41,054 nt of DNA. Origin: Pseudomonas putida W15Oct28 (lineage in GTDB: Bacteria; Pseudomonadota; Gammaproteobacteria; Pseudomonadales; Pseudomonadaceae). The position numbers were made by a program, and so were the translations under genes. Every line of letters starts with the position of its first letter. Position 1 is the stretch's first letter. The notes beneath the pieces are model-generated. The model saw nothing but the letters and a program-made list of their open reading frames with translations. It did not search any database and had not been told where the DNA came from. Shown here in pieces: positions 8,188-16,304 of the stretch. The stretch lies in assembly GCF_000708715.2 (NCBI RefSeq), contig NZ_JENB01000047.1, positions 1 to 41,054 on the forward strand. Direction: 5' to 3'.

Positions 8188-8549
8188 TGAACCTGTCCAA
8201 TGCTGCTGTGAAAACCTGTGAGAACTGGCAGGCGGTGTGCCAGGCGCACGACCTGGTGGCTGACTCTGGAGTAGTGGTGTGGCTCGACGGGGCCCAGGTG
8301 GCGCTCTTCTACCTGCCGGGGCAGGCGCAGCCGCTGTATGCGGTGGACAACCGCGACCCGCGCTCCGGTGCCAATATCATCGGCCGTGGGCTGGTGGGCA
8401 GTGTGCAGGGCGAACTGGTGGTTGCGGCGCCGTTGTACAAGCAGCACTTCAGCCTGCAGAGCGGGGCGTGCCTGGAAGATGCCGGGCAGCGCCTGCGGGT
8501 GTGGCCGGTGCGCCTGAACGGTGAGGCTGTGGAACTGGCAGTAGCCTGA
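8187..8549 (+). CDS. nirD: NADH-dependent nitrite reductase, small subunit
   Basis: The 120-residue partner of NirB has a Rieske-like fold. Where true Rieske proteins have the two Cys-His cluster motifs, this one reads NRDPRSGA and APLYKQHF, so no 2Fe-2S cluster is expected. That is normal for NirD, which is thought to support the large subunit. The TGATG junction couples its translation to nirB. Its 3' end is followed within 20 bases by a REP pair, the likely end of the transcript; no T-run terminator is seen. Confidence 0.95.
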   Translation: MNLSNAAVKTCENWQAVCQAHDLVADSGVVVWLDGAQVALFYLPGQAQPLYAVDNRDPRSGANIIGRGLVGSVQGELVVAAPLYKQHFSLQSGACLEDAGQRLRVWPVRLNGEAVELAVA

Positions 8550-8568
8550 TATTCATATACCGCCCGTA

Positions 8569-8667
8569 CCGGCCCTTTCGCGGGCGCGCCCGCTCCCACA
8601 GGTATTGCACAGGTCTTGAAGGCTGTGCCGATCCCTGTGGGAGCGGGCGTGCCCGCGAAAGGGCCGG
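8569..8667. repeat. Inverted REP pair after nirD
   Basis: Two facing units (CGCGGGCGCGCCCGCTCCC and its near-complement) with extended arms CCGGCCCTTT/AAAGGGCCGG. It lies between nirD and the downstream LysR gene and could form a long 3' hairpin. Confidence 0.85.
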
Positions 8668-8707
8668 CACAGGTTATCTGCATGCGGCAATGCGTTAAGC
8701 TTGCTGC

Positions 8708-9640
8708 ATGAACCTCGATACCCGCATCAAATACCGCCACCTGCTGTGCTTCCTGGAGATTGCCCGGCAGGGCAGCCTGGCCAGGGCTGCCGATGTGCTC
8801 GCGATCAGCCAGCCGGCCATCTCCAAGACCCTCAAGGAACTCGAAGACCTGCTGGAAGCGCGCCTGTTCGTGCGCAGCCGCCAGGGCGTCGAGCTGACTC
8901 CGGCTGGCACGCGTTTCATGCGTTATGCCGGGCCCAGCGTGCAGGCCCTGCGCGATGGCGTCAGCAGCTTGCGCGGCGAAGCGCGGGCGCCTTCGCAGGT
9001 GCGTATTGGCGTGCTGTCGACGGTCGAGGGCCTGCTCATGCCCGAAGTGCTGTGCCGCCTGCACCAGCGCCATGAAGCGCTGGTCATCAGTGTGGCCACC
9101 GGGGTCAGTGCGCAGTTGCTCGGCCAACTGCGCCTGGGCGAACTGGAACTGGTGGTCGGGCGCATGACCGACAGCCCGCAGATCCAGGGCCTTTCGTTCG
9201 AGCACCTGTACAGCGAGTCGATGAGCCTGGTGGTACGCCCGGGCCACCCGCTGCTGGCCGCCATGCCGGTCGAGCGCGCCCAGGTAGGGCGTTACCCGTT
9301 GGTGTTGCCGCCGGCGGGCACCACTATCCGCCAGCATGCCGACAGCCTGTTTGTGCAATGCGGCATCCAGATGCCGGCGCAGCGCCTGGAAACCCTGTCG
9401 TTGGCCCTGAGCCGGCGCTACCTGCTGGGCAGCGATGGCCTGTGGGTGGCGCCGCGCGATGCTGTGTTGCTCGACCTGCGCCGTGGCGAACTGGTCGAGC
9501 TTGACCTGGGTGTGCGCGAGCCCGGCGGCTCGGTCGGCATCTGTCGCAATGCCGCCCTGCCGCAGAGCCTGCCGGGGCAGTGGGTGTGCGAGGTGCTGCG
9601 CGAGGTGGCAGGGCAATACCGCGAGGGCGCCTACCCTTGA
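8708..9640 (+). CDS. LysR-family regulator, PcaQ-like
   Basis: A 310-residue transcription factor with an N-terminal winged helix-turn-helix (about 5-65, with AADVLAISQPAISKTLKELE) and a periplasmic-binding-protein-like effector domain from about 95. The effector segment, GELELVVGRM followed by LSFEHLYSE and VVRPGHPLL, is close to what I recall of PcaQ, the activator of protocatechuate catabolism genes. No pca genes lie near it here. The Shine-Dalgarno sequence is weak. Its last 10 bases overlap the end of the convergent TolC-like gene, so transcription of the two may interfere. Effector and targets cannot be read from the sequence. The LysR family is certain; the PcaQ assignment is probable. 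Confidence 0.9.
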   Translation: MNLDTRIKYRHLLCFLEIARQGSLARAADVLAISQPAISKTLKELEDLLEARLFVRSRQGVELTPAGTRFMRYAGPSVQALRDGVSSLRGEARAPSQVRIGVLSTVEGLLMPEVLCRLHQRHEALVISVATGVSAQLLGQLRLGELELVVGRMTDSPQIQGLSFEHLYSESMSLVVRPGHPLLAAMPVERAQVGRYPLVLPPAGTTIRQHADSLFVQCGIQMPAQRLETLSLALSRRYLLGSDGLWVAPRDAVLLDLRRGELVELDLGVREPGGSVGICRNAALPQSLPGQWVCEVLREVAGQYREGAYP

Positions 9641-10977
9641 ACCCGCGCGGTCAGCAGGGCACTGAGGGCTTTGAGGTTGTCGTCGCTGAGGCTGCCGCTG
9701 GCCGCCATCAGGCGTAACTGAGCCTGCAGGATGGCGTAGCGCTGGCGGGCCAGTTGCAGGCGGGTGCGGGTCAGCTGCTGCTCGGCATCCAGCACGTCGT
9801 TGCTGATGCGTGCGCCCGCCTCGAAGGCATGCGTGGTGATACGCAAGTCACTCTGGCTAGAGCGCAAGGCCTGTTGCAAGGCCTGGTACTGGCTGATGCC
9901 GCCTGTCAGGTTGAGGTAGGCCTGGCGGGCCATGAAGTCGGCCTCGCGGCGGGCATCTTCCAGCTCATCCTCTGCGGCGCCCTGCAGGGCGCGGGCTTCG
10001 CGGGTGCGGCTCTGGGTGCCGCCGCCGGCATACAGGGGCACGCTGAGTTGTACGCCAACCACCGTCTGGGTGTACTTCTCCTCGGGCACGGTCACGTCGT
10101 ACAGGCTGCCACCGACCGAGGCAAAACGGCCATGCGCGGCCACCAGATCAAGGGTGGGCAGGTGCCCGGCCTGTTGCTTGTCCACTTCCTGCTCGGCGAT
10201 CAGTTGGCGTACTTCGGCGGCCTGCACCTTGAGGTTGTGCTGGCGGGCCTGGTCAGTCCAGGCATCCAGCCGGGCCGGCTGCGGACCGCTGAATGCCACC
10301 TGGTCATCAAGCCTGGCCAGCTCGCCGGCGGTGCTGCCGGTCAGCCGGGCCAATGCCTGCTGGTTGAGGCGCAAGGTATTGCCGGCGGCAATATGCTCGG
10401 CCTGCGCCAGGTCGTAGCGGGCCTGGATACGCTGCACCTCGTTTTCGGTACCCGAACCCTCGCGGCGGAAACGCTGCGCTTTGTCCAGTTGCTGACCAAG
10501 GGTGTTCACCTGCTGGCGGCTGGTGGCCAACTGGTCTTCGGCCAGCAACAGCTCGAAGTAGGCATCGGCCACGCGCAGCATCAGGTCCTGGCGGGCAGCG
10601 AGCAGGTCGATTTCGCCAGCCGTGGCCAGGGCCTTGCCCTGTTCGTGGCCGATGACGTTCTGCCAGCGCAGCAGCGGCTGGATCAACACCAGCGCGTAGG
10701 CATTGGAATTGTCACGGTTGCGGCTGGCAGCGCCGCTGTGCTCTCGGTCGACCCAGGCCGCGCCGCTTTCCAGGGACAGGTGTGGCAACAACGTGGCCAG
10801 GCCCTGCGGGGCCTTTTGCGCCGCTGCCAACTGGCGTTGCTGGGCAGCGGAGTAGGCCATGTCATGCCCCAGGGCCTGCTGGTAAGACTGGTACAGGTCG
10901 AGGGCCTGGACCGGGCTGGCGCAGAACAGTGTCAGCACCAGCAGCGCTAGGCGGATTCGTGTGCATTGTCCGAACAC
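9631..10977 (-). CDS. TolC-family outer membrane efflux channel
   Basis: The outer-membrane duct of a tripartite exporter, 448 residues. The reading frame is open far upstream through emrB, but the likely start is the GTG at 10977, eight bases after AAGGAG. This gives a clean signal peptide (MFGQCTRIRLALLVLTLF... ending SPVQA). Two outer-membrane-efflux repeats follow, rich in Ala, Gln and Arg with long helical heptads, and VGVQLSVPLYAGG is typical of the family. The GTG lies inside the end of the emrB-like gene (31-base overlap), so its translation is coupled to the exporter. It completes an EmrA-EmrB-TolC set at the end of the biosynthetic operon. Confidence 0.9.
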   Translation of the reverse strand: MFGQCTRIRLALLVLTLFCASPVQALDLYQSYQQALGHDMAYSAAQQRQLAAAQKAPQGLATLLPHLSLESGAAWVDREHSGAASRNRDNSNAYALVLIQPLLRWQNVIGHEQGKALATAGEIDLLAARQDLMLRVADAYFELLLAEDQLATSRQQVNTLGQQLDKAQRFRREGSGTENEVQRIQARYDLAQAEHIAAGNTLRLNQQALARLTGSTAGELARLDDQVAFSGPQPARLDAWTDQARQHNLKVQAAEVRQLIAEQEVDKQQAGHLPTLDLVAAHGRFASVGGSLYDVTVPEEKYTQTVVGVQLSVPLYAGGGTQSRTREARALQGAAEDELEDARREADFMARQAYLNLTGGISQYQALQQALRSSQSDLRITTHAFEAGARISNDVLDAEQQLTRTRLQLARQRYAILQAQLRLMAASGSLSDDNLKALSALLTARVQG

Positions 10978-12518
10978 GTTACGGACTCCTTTGCAAGTGA
11001 GGGCTTGGGTTGGCGGGGGTTGCGCATCAGCAGCACCATGGGCACGCCAATCAGCATCACAGCACCGAGCAGGCCGAAGAGCATGCTGAAACCGAGCATC
11101 TGGGCCTGTTCTCGCGCCTGGATGAAGGCCAGCACGGCGTTGGCCTGGTCGGCGCCGAGCAGGTCGGTGGAGAGCCGGCGCGGGTCGAGGTTGGCCAGGT
11201 CCCAGCCGCTGATGAGCAGGCGGTTTTCGTCGACATGCTCGGCGAGCTGGCGGTAGCGTGCCCAGGAGAAACGCGTGAGCAAGGTGGCGGCGATGGCGAT
11301 ACCGACACTGCCACCCAGCTGGCGCATCAGGTTGAGCACGCCGGAGCCGACCGAGATCAGCTGGGCCGGCAGTTGGCGCATGGCCAGGTTGGTCAGTGGC
11401 ACGAAGATCATGCCCAGGCCGAAGCCACGGATGATCAGCGGCCAGTACAGGGTGTCGGGGTTGCTTTGCAGGGTGAACTGGGTGTGCAGGTACATGGCGT
11501 AGCCGTAGACCAGGATGCCCACGCAAATGAAGTAGCGCTCATCGATGCGGTTGTCCTGCGAAAGCTTGCCGATCACCAGGGTACTGACCGCACTGGCCAG
11601 GGCCCCGGGGAAGATCACCAGGCCGCTCTGGTAGGCGCTTTGTTCCAGCAGCGTCTGCAGCAGCAGCGGTACCATGAACAGCGTGCTGTACAAGCCGAAA
11701 CCAACGCAGAAGGCGCACACCGAACCGAGCAGGAACTCGCGGTTGTTGAACAGCGCCAGGTTGACGATGGGGTTGGCTACCCGCCGCTCCCAGTAGCAGA
11801 AACCCAGCAGGCCAAGCAGCGCCAGTGCCAGGCACAGCAGGCTCAGGTCCGACTCCAGCCAGTCCCAGTGCTCGCCACGTTCCAGCAGGATCTGCAAGCT
11901 GCCGACACCGACGGCGAGCAGCACGAAGCCCAGGTAATCGATGCTTTGCGGGCGCCGTTCGTTGGGCGAATCGTCCACGCATAGCCAGGCCAGCAGCAGG
12001 GCCAGCGCACCAATCGGCAGGTTGATCAGGAAGATCCAGTGCCAGGAAAACTCATCGATCAGGTAACCCCCCACCGACGGGCCAATGGTGGGCCCCATCA
12101 TCACGCCGACGCCATACAAGGCCATGCCGGCACTGACCTTTTCCTTGGGGAACACGTCGTAGATGATCGCCTGCGAAATGCCCAGCAAACCACCCCCGGC
12201 CAGGCCTTGAATGACGCGCCAGAACACCATCTGCCACAGCTCCTGCGACAGCGCGCAACCAAGCGAGGCCAGCACGAACAGCGCCGACGACACCAGGTAG
12301 TAGCGGCGCCGGCCAAACCAGGCCGACAGCCAGCCACTGGCCGGCAGGATCACTACGTTGGCGACGATGTAGCCGGTGGAGACCCAGGAGATTTCGTCGA
12401 CTGAAGCGCCAAAGCTGCCCATCAGGCTGGGGATGGCGACGTTGACGATGGTCACGTCCAGCAGTTCCATCATCGAGATCAGGGTGACCGTCACGGCCAC
12501 CAGCCACGGCGACTTCAT
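10947..12518 (-). CDS. EmrB-type major facilitator drug/metabolite exporter
   Basis: A 523-residue inner-membrane transporter of the DHA2 family (14 membrane helices), driven by the proton gradient. Helix 1 contains the DHA2 pattern MELLDVTIVNVAIPSL, the 2-3 loop carries GWLSAWFGRRRYY, and helix 5 holds the antiporter motif GPTIGPSVGGYL. Its ATG overlaps the emrA stop codon as ATGA, so the pair is translated together. With the adaptor and channel on either side it should push a substrate directly out of the cell. The position behind seven enzyme genes suggests that this substrate is the pathway product or an intermediate (inference). Confidence 0.93.
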   Translation of the reverse strand: MKSPWLVAVTVTLISMMELLDVTIVNVAIPSLMGSFGASVDEISWVSTGYIVANVVILPASGWLSAWFGRRRYYLVSSALFVLASLGCALSQELWQMVFWRVIQGLAGGGLLGISQAIIYDVFPKEKVSAGMALYGVGVMMGPTIGPSVGGYLIDEFSWHWIFLINLPIGALALLLAWLCVDDSPNERRPQSIDYLGFVLLAVGVGSLQILLERGEHWDWLESDLSLLCLALALLGLLGFCYWERRVANPIVNLALFNNREFLLGSVCAFCVGFGLYSTLFMVPLLLQTLLEQSAYQSGLVIFPGALASAVSTLVIGKLSQDNRIDERYFICVGILVYGYAMYLHTQFTLQSNPDTLYWPLIIRGFGLGMIFVPLTNLAMRQLPAQLISVGSGVLNLMRQLGGSVGIAIAATLLTRFSWARYRQLAEHVDENRLLISGWDLANLDPRRLSTDLLGADQANAVLAFIQAREQAQMLGFSMLFGLLGAVMLIGVPMVLLMRNPRQPKPSLAKESVTCSDNAHESA

Positions 12519-13579
12519 AGTGGCTGGCCGCTGTCGCGGGTATCAACCTCGACGAAAACGCTCATGCCCTGGCTAAGCGCCTGCTGCATGGCGGTGGGCA
12601 ACTGGCGGAACTCGATGCGCGCCTGGACACGTTGCACCACCTTGGTGAAGTTGCCCGTGGCGTTTTCCTGCGGCAGCAGCGAAAACCGTGCGCCGGTGGC
12701 CGGCACCAGGCTGTGCACCACGCCGTCGAACTGCTTCCCGGGAAAGGCATCGACGCTGATGCGTGCCGGTTGGCCGACGCGCACACGGCCGATCTGGGTT
12801 TCCTTGAAGTTGGCCACCACCCACATGCGCTCGGTGGTGACCAGGCTCAGCAACTTTTGCCCGGCCACCACGAACTGCCCGGGTTGCACATCCTTGTGCA
12901 CGATCACGCCGCCCTGGGGTGAACCCTGCCGGGTGTCCTGCAGTTCGAGGCGGGCCAGGGCCAAGGCCGATTCGGCTGCCTTGATCCGGTACTCCTCGAC
13001 CTTCAGTGCCGCCTGGTTGGCCAAGGTGCCTTCACGGGCCGCCTTGGAGTTGTCGCGGGCCGCCTGCAACTGGTGGTTCAAGGCATTGAAGCGGGCACGC
13101 GCGGTTTCCAGGTCCTGGGTGCTGACTACCCCTTGTTCGGCCAGCCGCTGGGTGCGCTGGTAGTCGCTGCGGGCCTGCTCGACGTTGGCTACCAGCTGGC
13201 CGATGGTGGCCTGTGCCGCCTGGCTGCGCGCCGCAGCGCTGCGTACCTGGCTGTCCATCAGGCCGGGCATGCCGCCTTGCCCGGTGGCCACCAGCGCGCC
13301 CAGGTAATTGGCCCGGGCCTGTTCGACCCTTTGCTGGTATTCGTCCTCACGCACCTGGAACAGCAGGTCGCCCTTGTTCACCCGTGAGTTCTCGTTCACC
13401 GGCACTTGTACCACCACGCCGCTAAGCCGTGCCCGAATGGGAATGATCACGCCTTCCACTTCGGCGTTGTCGGTGCTGACGTACTGCCTCGCGTATTGCC
13501 AGCGTTGCAGCCCCAGCACTGCCAGGCCTGCAATGACCAGCGCCGATACTGCCAACTTGGCGTACTTGCCTTTCACCAT
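12515..13579 (-). CDS. EmrA-type membrane fusion protein (HlyD family)
   Basis: A 354-residue periplasmic adaptor joining the EmrB-like pump to the outer-membrane channel. It has one N-terminal membrane anchor (about residues 8-26), then a split biotinyl-lipoyl/HlyD domain (STDNAEVEGVIIPIRARLSG), a coiled-coil hairpin at about 85-200 rich in Ala, Arg and Gln, and a beta-barrel part with FKETQIGRVRVGQPA. It is separated from the upstream DUF3050 gene by 73 bases that contain a long perfect hairpin, the only real gap in the operon. Confidence 0.92.
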   Translation of the reverse strand: MVKGKYAKLAVSALVIAGLAVLGLQRWQYARQYVSTDNAEVEGVIIPIRARLSGVVVQVPVNENSRVNKGDLLFQVREDEYQQRVEQARANYLGALVATGQGGMPGLMDSQVRSAAARSQAAQATIGQLVANVEQARSDYQRTQRLAEQGVVSTQDLETARARFNALNHQLQAARDNSKAAREGTLANQAALKVEEYRIKAAESALALARLELQDTRQGSPQGGVIVHKDVQPGQFVVAGQKLLSLVTTERMWVVANFKETQIGRVRVGQPARISVDAFPGKQFDGVVHSLVPATGARFSLLPQENATGNFTKVVQRVQARIEFRQLPTAMQQALSQGMSVFVEVDTRDSGQPL

Positions 13580-13610
13580 GTCACACGCTCTCGTCCTTGT
13601 CGTTGTGGGC

Positions 13611-13651
13611 CATCAGCCCTTGCCTGCGGCGGGCGCAGGCAAGGGCTGATG
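13611..13651 (-). promoter_or_regulatory. Perfect 17-bp hairpin between enzyme and exporter genes
   Basis: CATCAGCCCTTGCCTGC (13611-13627) and its exact complement (13635-13651) flank a 7-base loop. It starts directly after the DUF3050 stop codon. No T run follows on the minus strand, so it is not a standard terminator. It may protect the upstream mRNA or lower expression of the exporter part. Confidence 0.7.
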
Positions 13652-13652
13652 C

Positions 13653-14453
13653 TCAGCTGGCTACCGCTTCGCAGGTGGCCTGCGCGGTCGCGGTAGCGCG
13701 CTGGTGCAACTGCTCCAGTACGCCATCCCACAGCACTGTGCGGGCTACCAGCGCGTCGCCGGCGCTTTTCGCCAGGGCCTGCTGTTGCGCCGGTTCGCTG
13801 ACGATCTCGGCGATGATGCGTTTGGCCGCGGGGCCGTGATCGTCGCCGTCCATCTCGATGTGGCGCTTGAGGTAGTAGGTGAGCATCGGCACGCTGGCCT
13901 CGTCGATTGCCCAGCGCTGCAGCAGGCCGCCGAACATGTCCGGGATGATGTCTTCGCGGCCGAAGAAGAAGTACGCCAGCACCTGCTCGGTAGTGCCGTG
14001 CAAGGCAACGTCCAGGGTCTTGCTGACGAACACCTTGGCCGGCAACGGGATGTCGACATGGGTCAACGCCTGGGCCAGGGGCACGCCCGCTTGCAGCAGG
14101 CCCTGGAACTGGCGGAACGGACCGGTGTTGGCGCCAATCTCGTCCATGGCGCTGAGGTACAGGTCGAGGTGGCTGATGAAGCCGCCGCCAGGGTGTTCGT
14201 CGGTTTCTTCGCCGGTGACGATCTCGTTGATCAGCCGCGCGGCAATGATGTGCCGTGGCGGCAGCCAAGGCAGGCTGACGCAGGTCAGGTCGCGCTGGAT
14301 GCGTTTGAGCAGGGTCATGAAATCCCACACGGCAAAGACGTGGTTCTCCATCAGCAGGCGCACGTCATCCAGGGTGCTGATACGGGCGAACAGCGGGTGT
14401 GCCAGCAGGGTGCGGCGCTCGTTTTCAATCAGTTCATCTACGTCAAAAGACAT
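13653..14453 (-). CDS. DUF3050-like haem-oxygenase-fold di-iron protein
   Basis: A 266-residue all-helical protein that I place in DUF3050 from segments such as MENHVFAVWDFMTLLKRIQ and the conserved SLPWLPP. The pattern H198-x3-D202-x3-H206, with acidic/His residues at E36, H38, E77, E82/E83 and H95, fits a metal site of the haem-oxygenase-like di-iron oxidase type. Known members of that fold use O2 for N-oxygenation or for oxidative C-C cleavage (for example SznF and UndA). The reaction here is not known. AAGGA lies 7 bases before the ATG. It follows the desaturase gene by 41 bases and is the last enzyme gene of the operon. The fold call is fairly secure; the oxidase role is inference. Confidence 0.75.
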   Translation of the reverse strand: MSFDVDELIENERRTLLAHPLFARISTLDDVRLLMENHVFAVWDFMTLLKRIQRDLTCVSLPWLPPRHIIAARLINEIVTGEETDEHPGGGFISHLDLYLSAMDEIGANTGPFRQFQGLLQAGVPLAQALTHVDIPLPAKVFVSKTLDVALHGTTEQVLAYFFFGREDIIPDMFGGLLQRWAIDEASVPMLTYYLKRHIEMDGDDHGPAAKRIIAEIVSEPAQQQALAKSAGDALVARTVLWDGVLEQLHQRATATAQATCEAVAS

Positions 14454-14494
14454 ACTCGGTTCCTTGAGTGTGTAGGTTGCTCACCGGGCCTGAA

Positions 14495-15466
14495 TCACTG
14501 CCCGGAGGGGCCGGGCGGTGGCATCGCTTGCCAGGCCCCGGCGTACGGGAAACGTGCCTTGCAGTAGCGCAAGGCGCCGAAGAAACGCGGTTCGAGCAGC
14601 GCCTGACGGCCTTCATACCAACCGCTGTCGAGCAGTTGGCGGTGCAGGCGCGGCAGGCGCCAGCACGGTACCCGCGGGTACAGGTGGTGCTCCAGGTGGT
14701 AGTTGGAGCCCAGGTGCAGCAGGGTGCTCATGCGGGCTGTGCGTGAGCGGGCCACCGGCAGCGCAACGCTGGCTTCGAAGGCATGCTCCTGATAAGCGTT
14801 GAGGGCAGAAATCAGCAACGCCAGCAGCAGGCAACCGGCCACGGCGGGCAGCAGCAGCGGCCACTTCGCCGCCAGCAGCAGCCACAGCGCCGGCCACAAC
14901 AGCTGGCACACCAGGTTGGTTCTGGCCAGCAAGCGGATCTGCGGGTCCGGCAAAGGCAGCGCGCCGCTGACCTTGGCGCCGGGCAGTGCCAGGCGTACGG
15001 TTTGCAGCAGATACCAGGCGGTGGCATGCAGGCGCGATACCAGCAGCCGGCTCAGCGCCAGGCGGTAGCGCCGCAGCAGGCGCCAGTCCGGGTCCTTGGG
15101 GCCCCCGTTGTGGCGATGGTGCTGCCAGTGGTCGACAAAGTAGCCGGTGACGCAGAAGCCCGTGAGCATCGAGCTCAGCAGTACCGCCAGCAGGCAGCTG
15201 TACAGGCGGTTGTCGCTGAGGTTGAAGTGGAAACCTTCATGGCCGAGGATCCCCTGCAGGAACAGGCCATAGCCCGCCAGCAGTAGCAGCGGCAATACCA
15301 GCGGCCATGCCTGCGGTGCCTGTTCGAGGGTGGCCACCAGCAGCGCCAGCGGCGCGGCGAACAGCAGCAACGCATAGCCGACCACCAAGGTGGTTTCCAG
15401 CGCCGACGGCTTGAGCAGGCTGCGCTCCGGGCGTAGCGAAGGTTTGTCCAGTGCCAGTTGCGTCAT
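14495..15466 (-). CDS. Membrane fatty acid desaturase/hydroxylase
   Basis: A 323-residue integral-membrane di-iron enzyme of the fatty acid desaturase superfamily. The three histidine boxes are intact: H76-x3-H80 (GHEGFHFN), H113-x2-H116-H117-x-H119 (DHWQHHRHNG) and H257-x2-H260-H261 (NYHLEHHLYP), with an additional H228. About four hydrophobic segments surround them. The enzyme would insert a double bond or hydroxyl group into an acyl chain at the membrane using O2 and an electron donor encoded elsewhere. It starts 10 bases after the SDR gene ends. The third box resembles carotenoid/sphingolipid-type and DesA-like members, so the substrate cannot be fixed. Confidence 0.88.
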   Translation of the reverse strand: MTQLALDKPSLRPERSLLKPSALETTLVVGYALLLFAAPLALLVATLEQAPQAWPLVLPLLLLAGYGLFLQGILGHEGFHFNLSDNRLYSCLLAVLLSSMLTGFCVTGYFVDHWQHHRHNGGPKDPDWRLLRRYRLALSRLLVSRLHATAWYLLQTVRLALPGAKVSGALPLPDPQIRLLARTNLVCQLLWPALWLLLAAKWPLLLPAVAGCLLLALLISALNAYQEHAFEASVALPVARSRTARMSTLLHLGSNYHLEHHLYPRVPCWRLPRLHRQLLDSGWYEGRQALLEPRFFGALRYCKARFPYAGAWQAMPPPGPSGQ

Positions 15467-15476
15467 CGGCCTGGCC

Positions 15477-16304
15477 TCAGTCGATCAGTTCGGGCTTGAG
15501 CGACAGCTGCCCGGCCTTGCTCAGGCTGCGCAGGCGCAAGCTGATAAAGGCATCGACCAGGCTCGGCAGCCAGCGTGCGGTGTACATTGCCACGCTGCCC
15601 AGGAAGGTCAGGCCGCGGTTGCGCAAGCCATGCTGGGTGCAGGCCCGTACCAGGCCATTGCTGGCGTCATCGAGTTTTTCCTCCAGCGACAGCAGCACGC
15701 GCTCGCCGCGCTTGAAGCTGACCAGGCGCTTGACCGACAGGCCGACCCGTTCAGCCGGGGCGTGAATGGCGGTGTCGATGAAGCCAGGGAACACCGTGAC
15801 CACGTCCAGTTGCCCGGGATATTGCATGCGCAGCACATCCGAATAGGCGCTCATGGCCCGCTTGCTGGTGGCATAGGCGGCGACGTAGGGCGCGTTGACC
15901 AGGGCAAACAGCGAAGACACGTTGACCACCTTGCCGCGCTTGCGCAGCAGCGCCGGCAAGAACCGCGAAGTCAGCTGCCAGGGCGCCAGCAGGTTGACTT
16001 CCAGGGCGTGGCGCACGTCATCGTTGACCCCCGTTTCGCCCCGTTCAAGGGTCAGTACACCGGCATTGTTGACCAGGATATCGATGTCGCCGAAGCGTTC
16101 GAGAATAGAGGCGGCGGCTTCATCCAGGCGTTCCCGGTCGCACAGGTCGAGCAGGTAGTAGGCATCGAAGTTGAGTGCCGTGTCTGGTTCGAGCCGGTCG
16201 ATGCCGATCACCGTTGCCCCTTGGCGCTTTAGCTTGCGCGCGGTTTCCAGGCCCAGGCCGCGTGCAGCGCCGGTAATGACGACGATCTTGTTGAGCAATT
16301 TCAC
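15477..16304 (-). CDS. Short-chain dehydrogenase/reductase
   Basis: A 275-residue NAD(P)-dependent oxidoreductase of the classical SDR family. It has the cofactor motif TGAARGLG (11-18), NNAG (79-82), and a catalytic set of S130/S131, Y144 and K148. The C-terminal 60 residues (CTQHGLRNRGLTFLGSVAMY onward) form an amphipathic, partly hydrophobic tail seen in SDRs that act on lipids, which may bring it to the membrane. Its ATG overlaps the upstream gene's stop as ATGA. A likely role is reducing or oxidising a keto/hydroxy group on the acyl intermediate (inference). Confidence 0.88.
   Translation of the reverse strand: MKLLNKIVVITGAARGLGLETARKLKRQGATVIGIDRLEPDTALNFDAYYLLDLCDRERLDEAAASILERFGDIDILVNNAGVLTLERGETGVNDDVRHALEVNLLAPWQLTSRFLPALLRKRGKVVNVSSLFALVNAPYVAAYATSKRAMSAYSDVLRMQYPGQLDVVTVFPGFIDTAIHAPAERVGLSVKRLVSFKRGERVLLSLEEKLDDASNGLVRACTQHGLRNRGLTFLGSVAMYTARWLPSLVDAFISLRLRSLSKAGQLSLKPELID

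Noticed and set aside
9754..10950. 398-codon open frame on the plus strand
   Set aside because: Antisense to the TolC-like gene, which has a signal peptide and family motifs.
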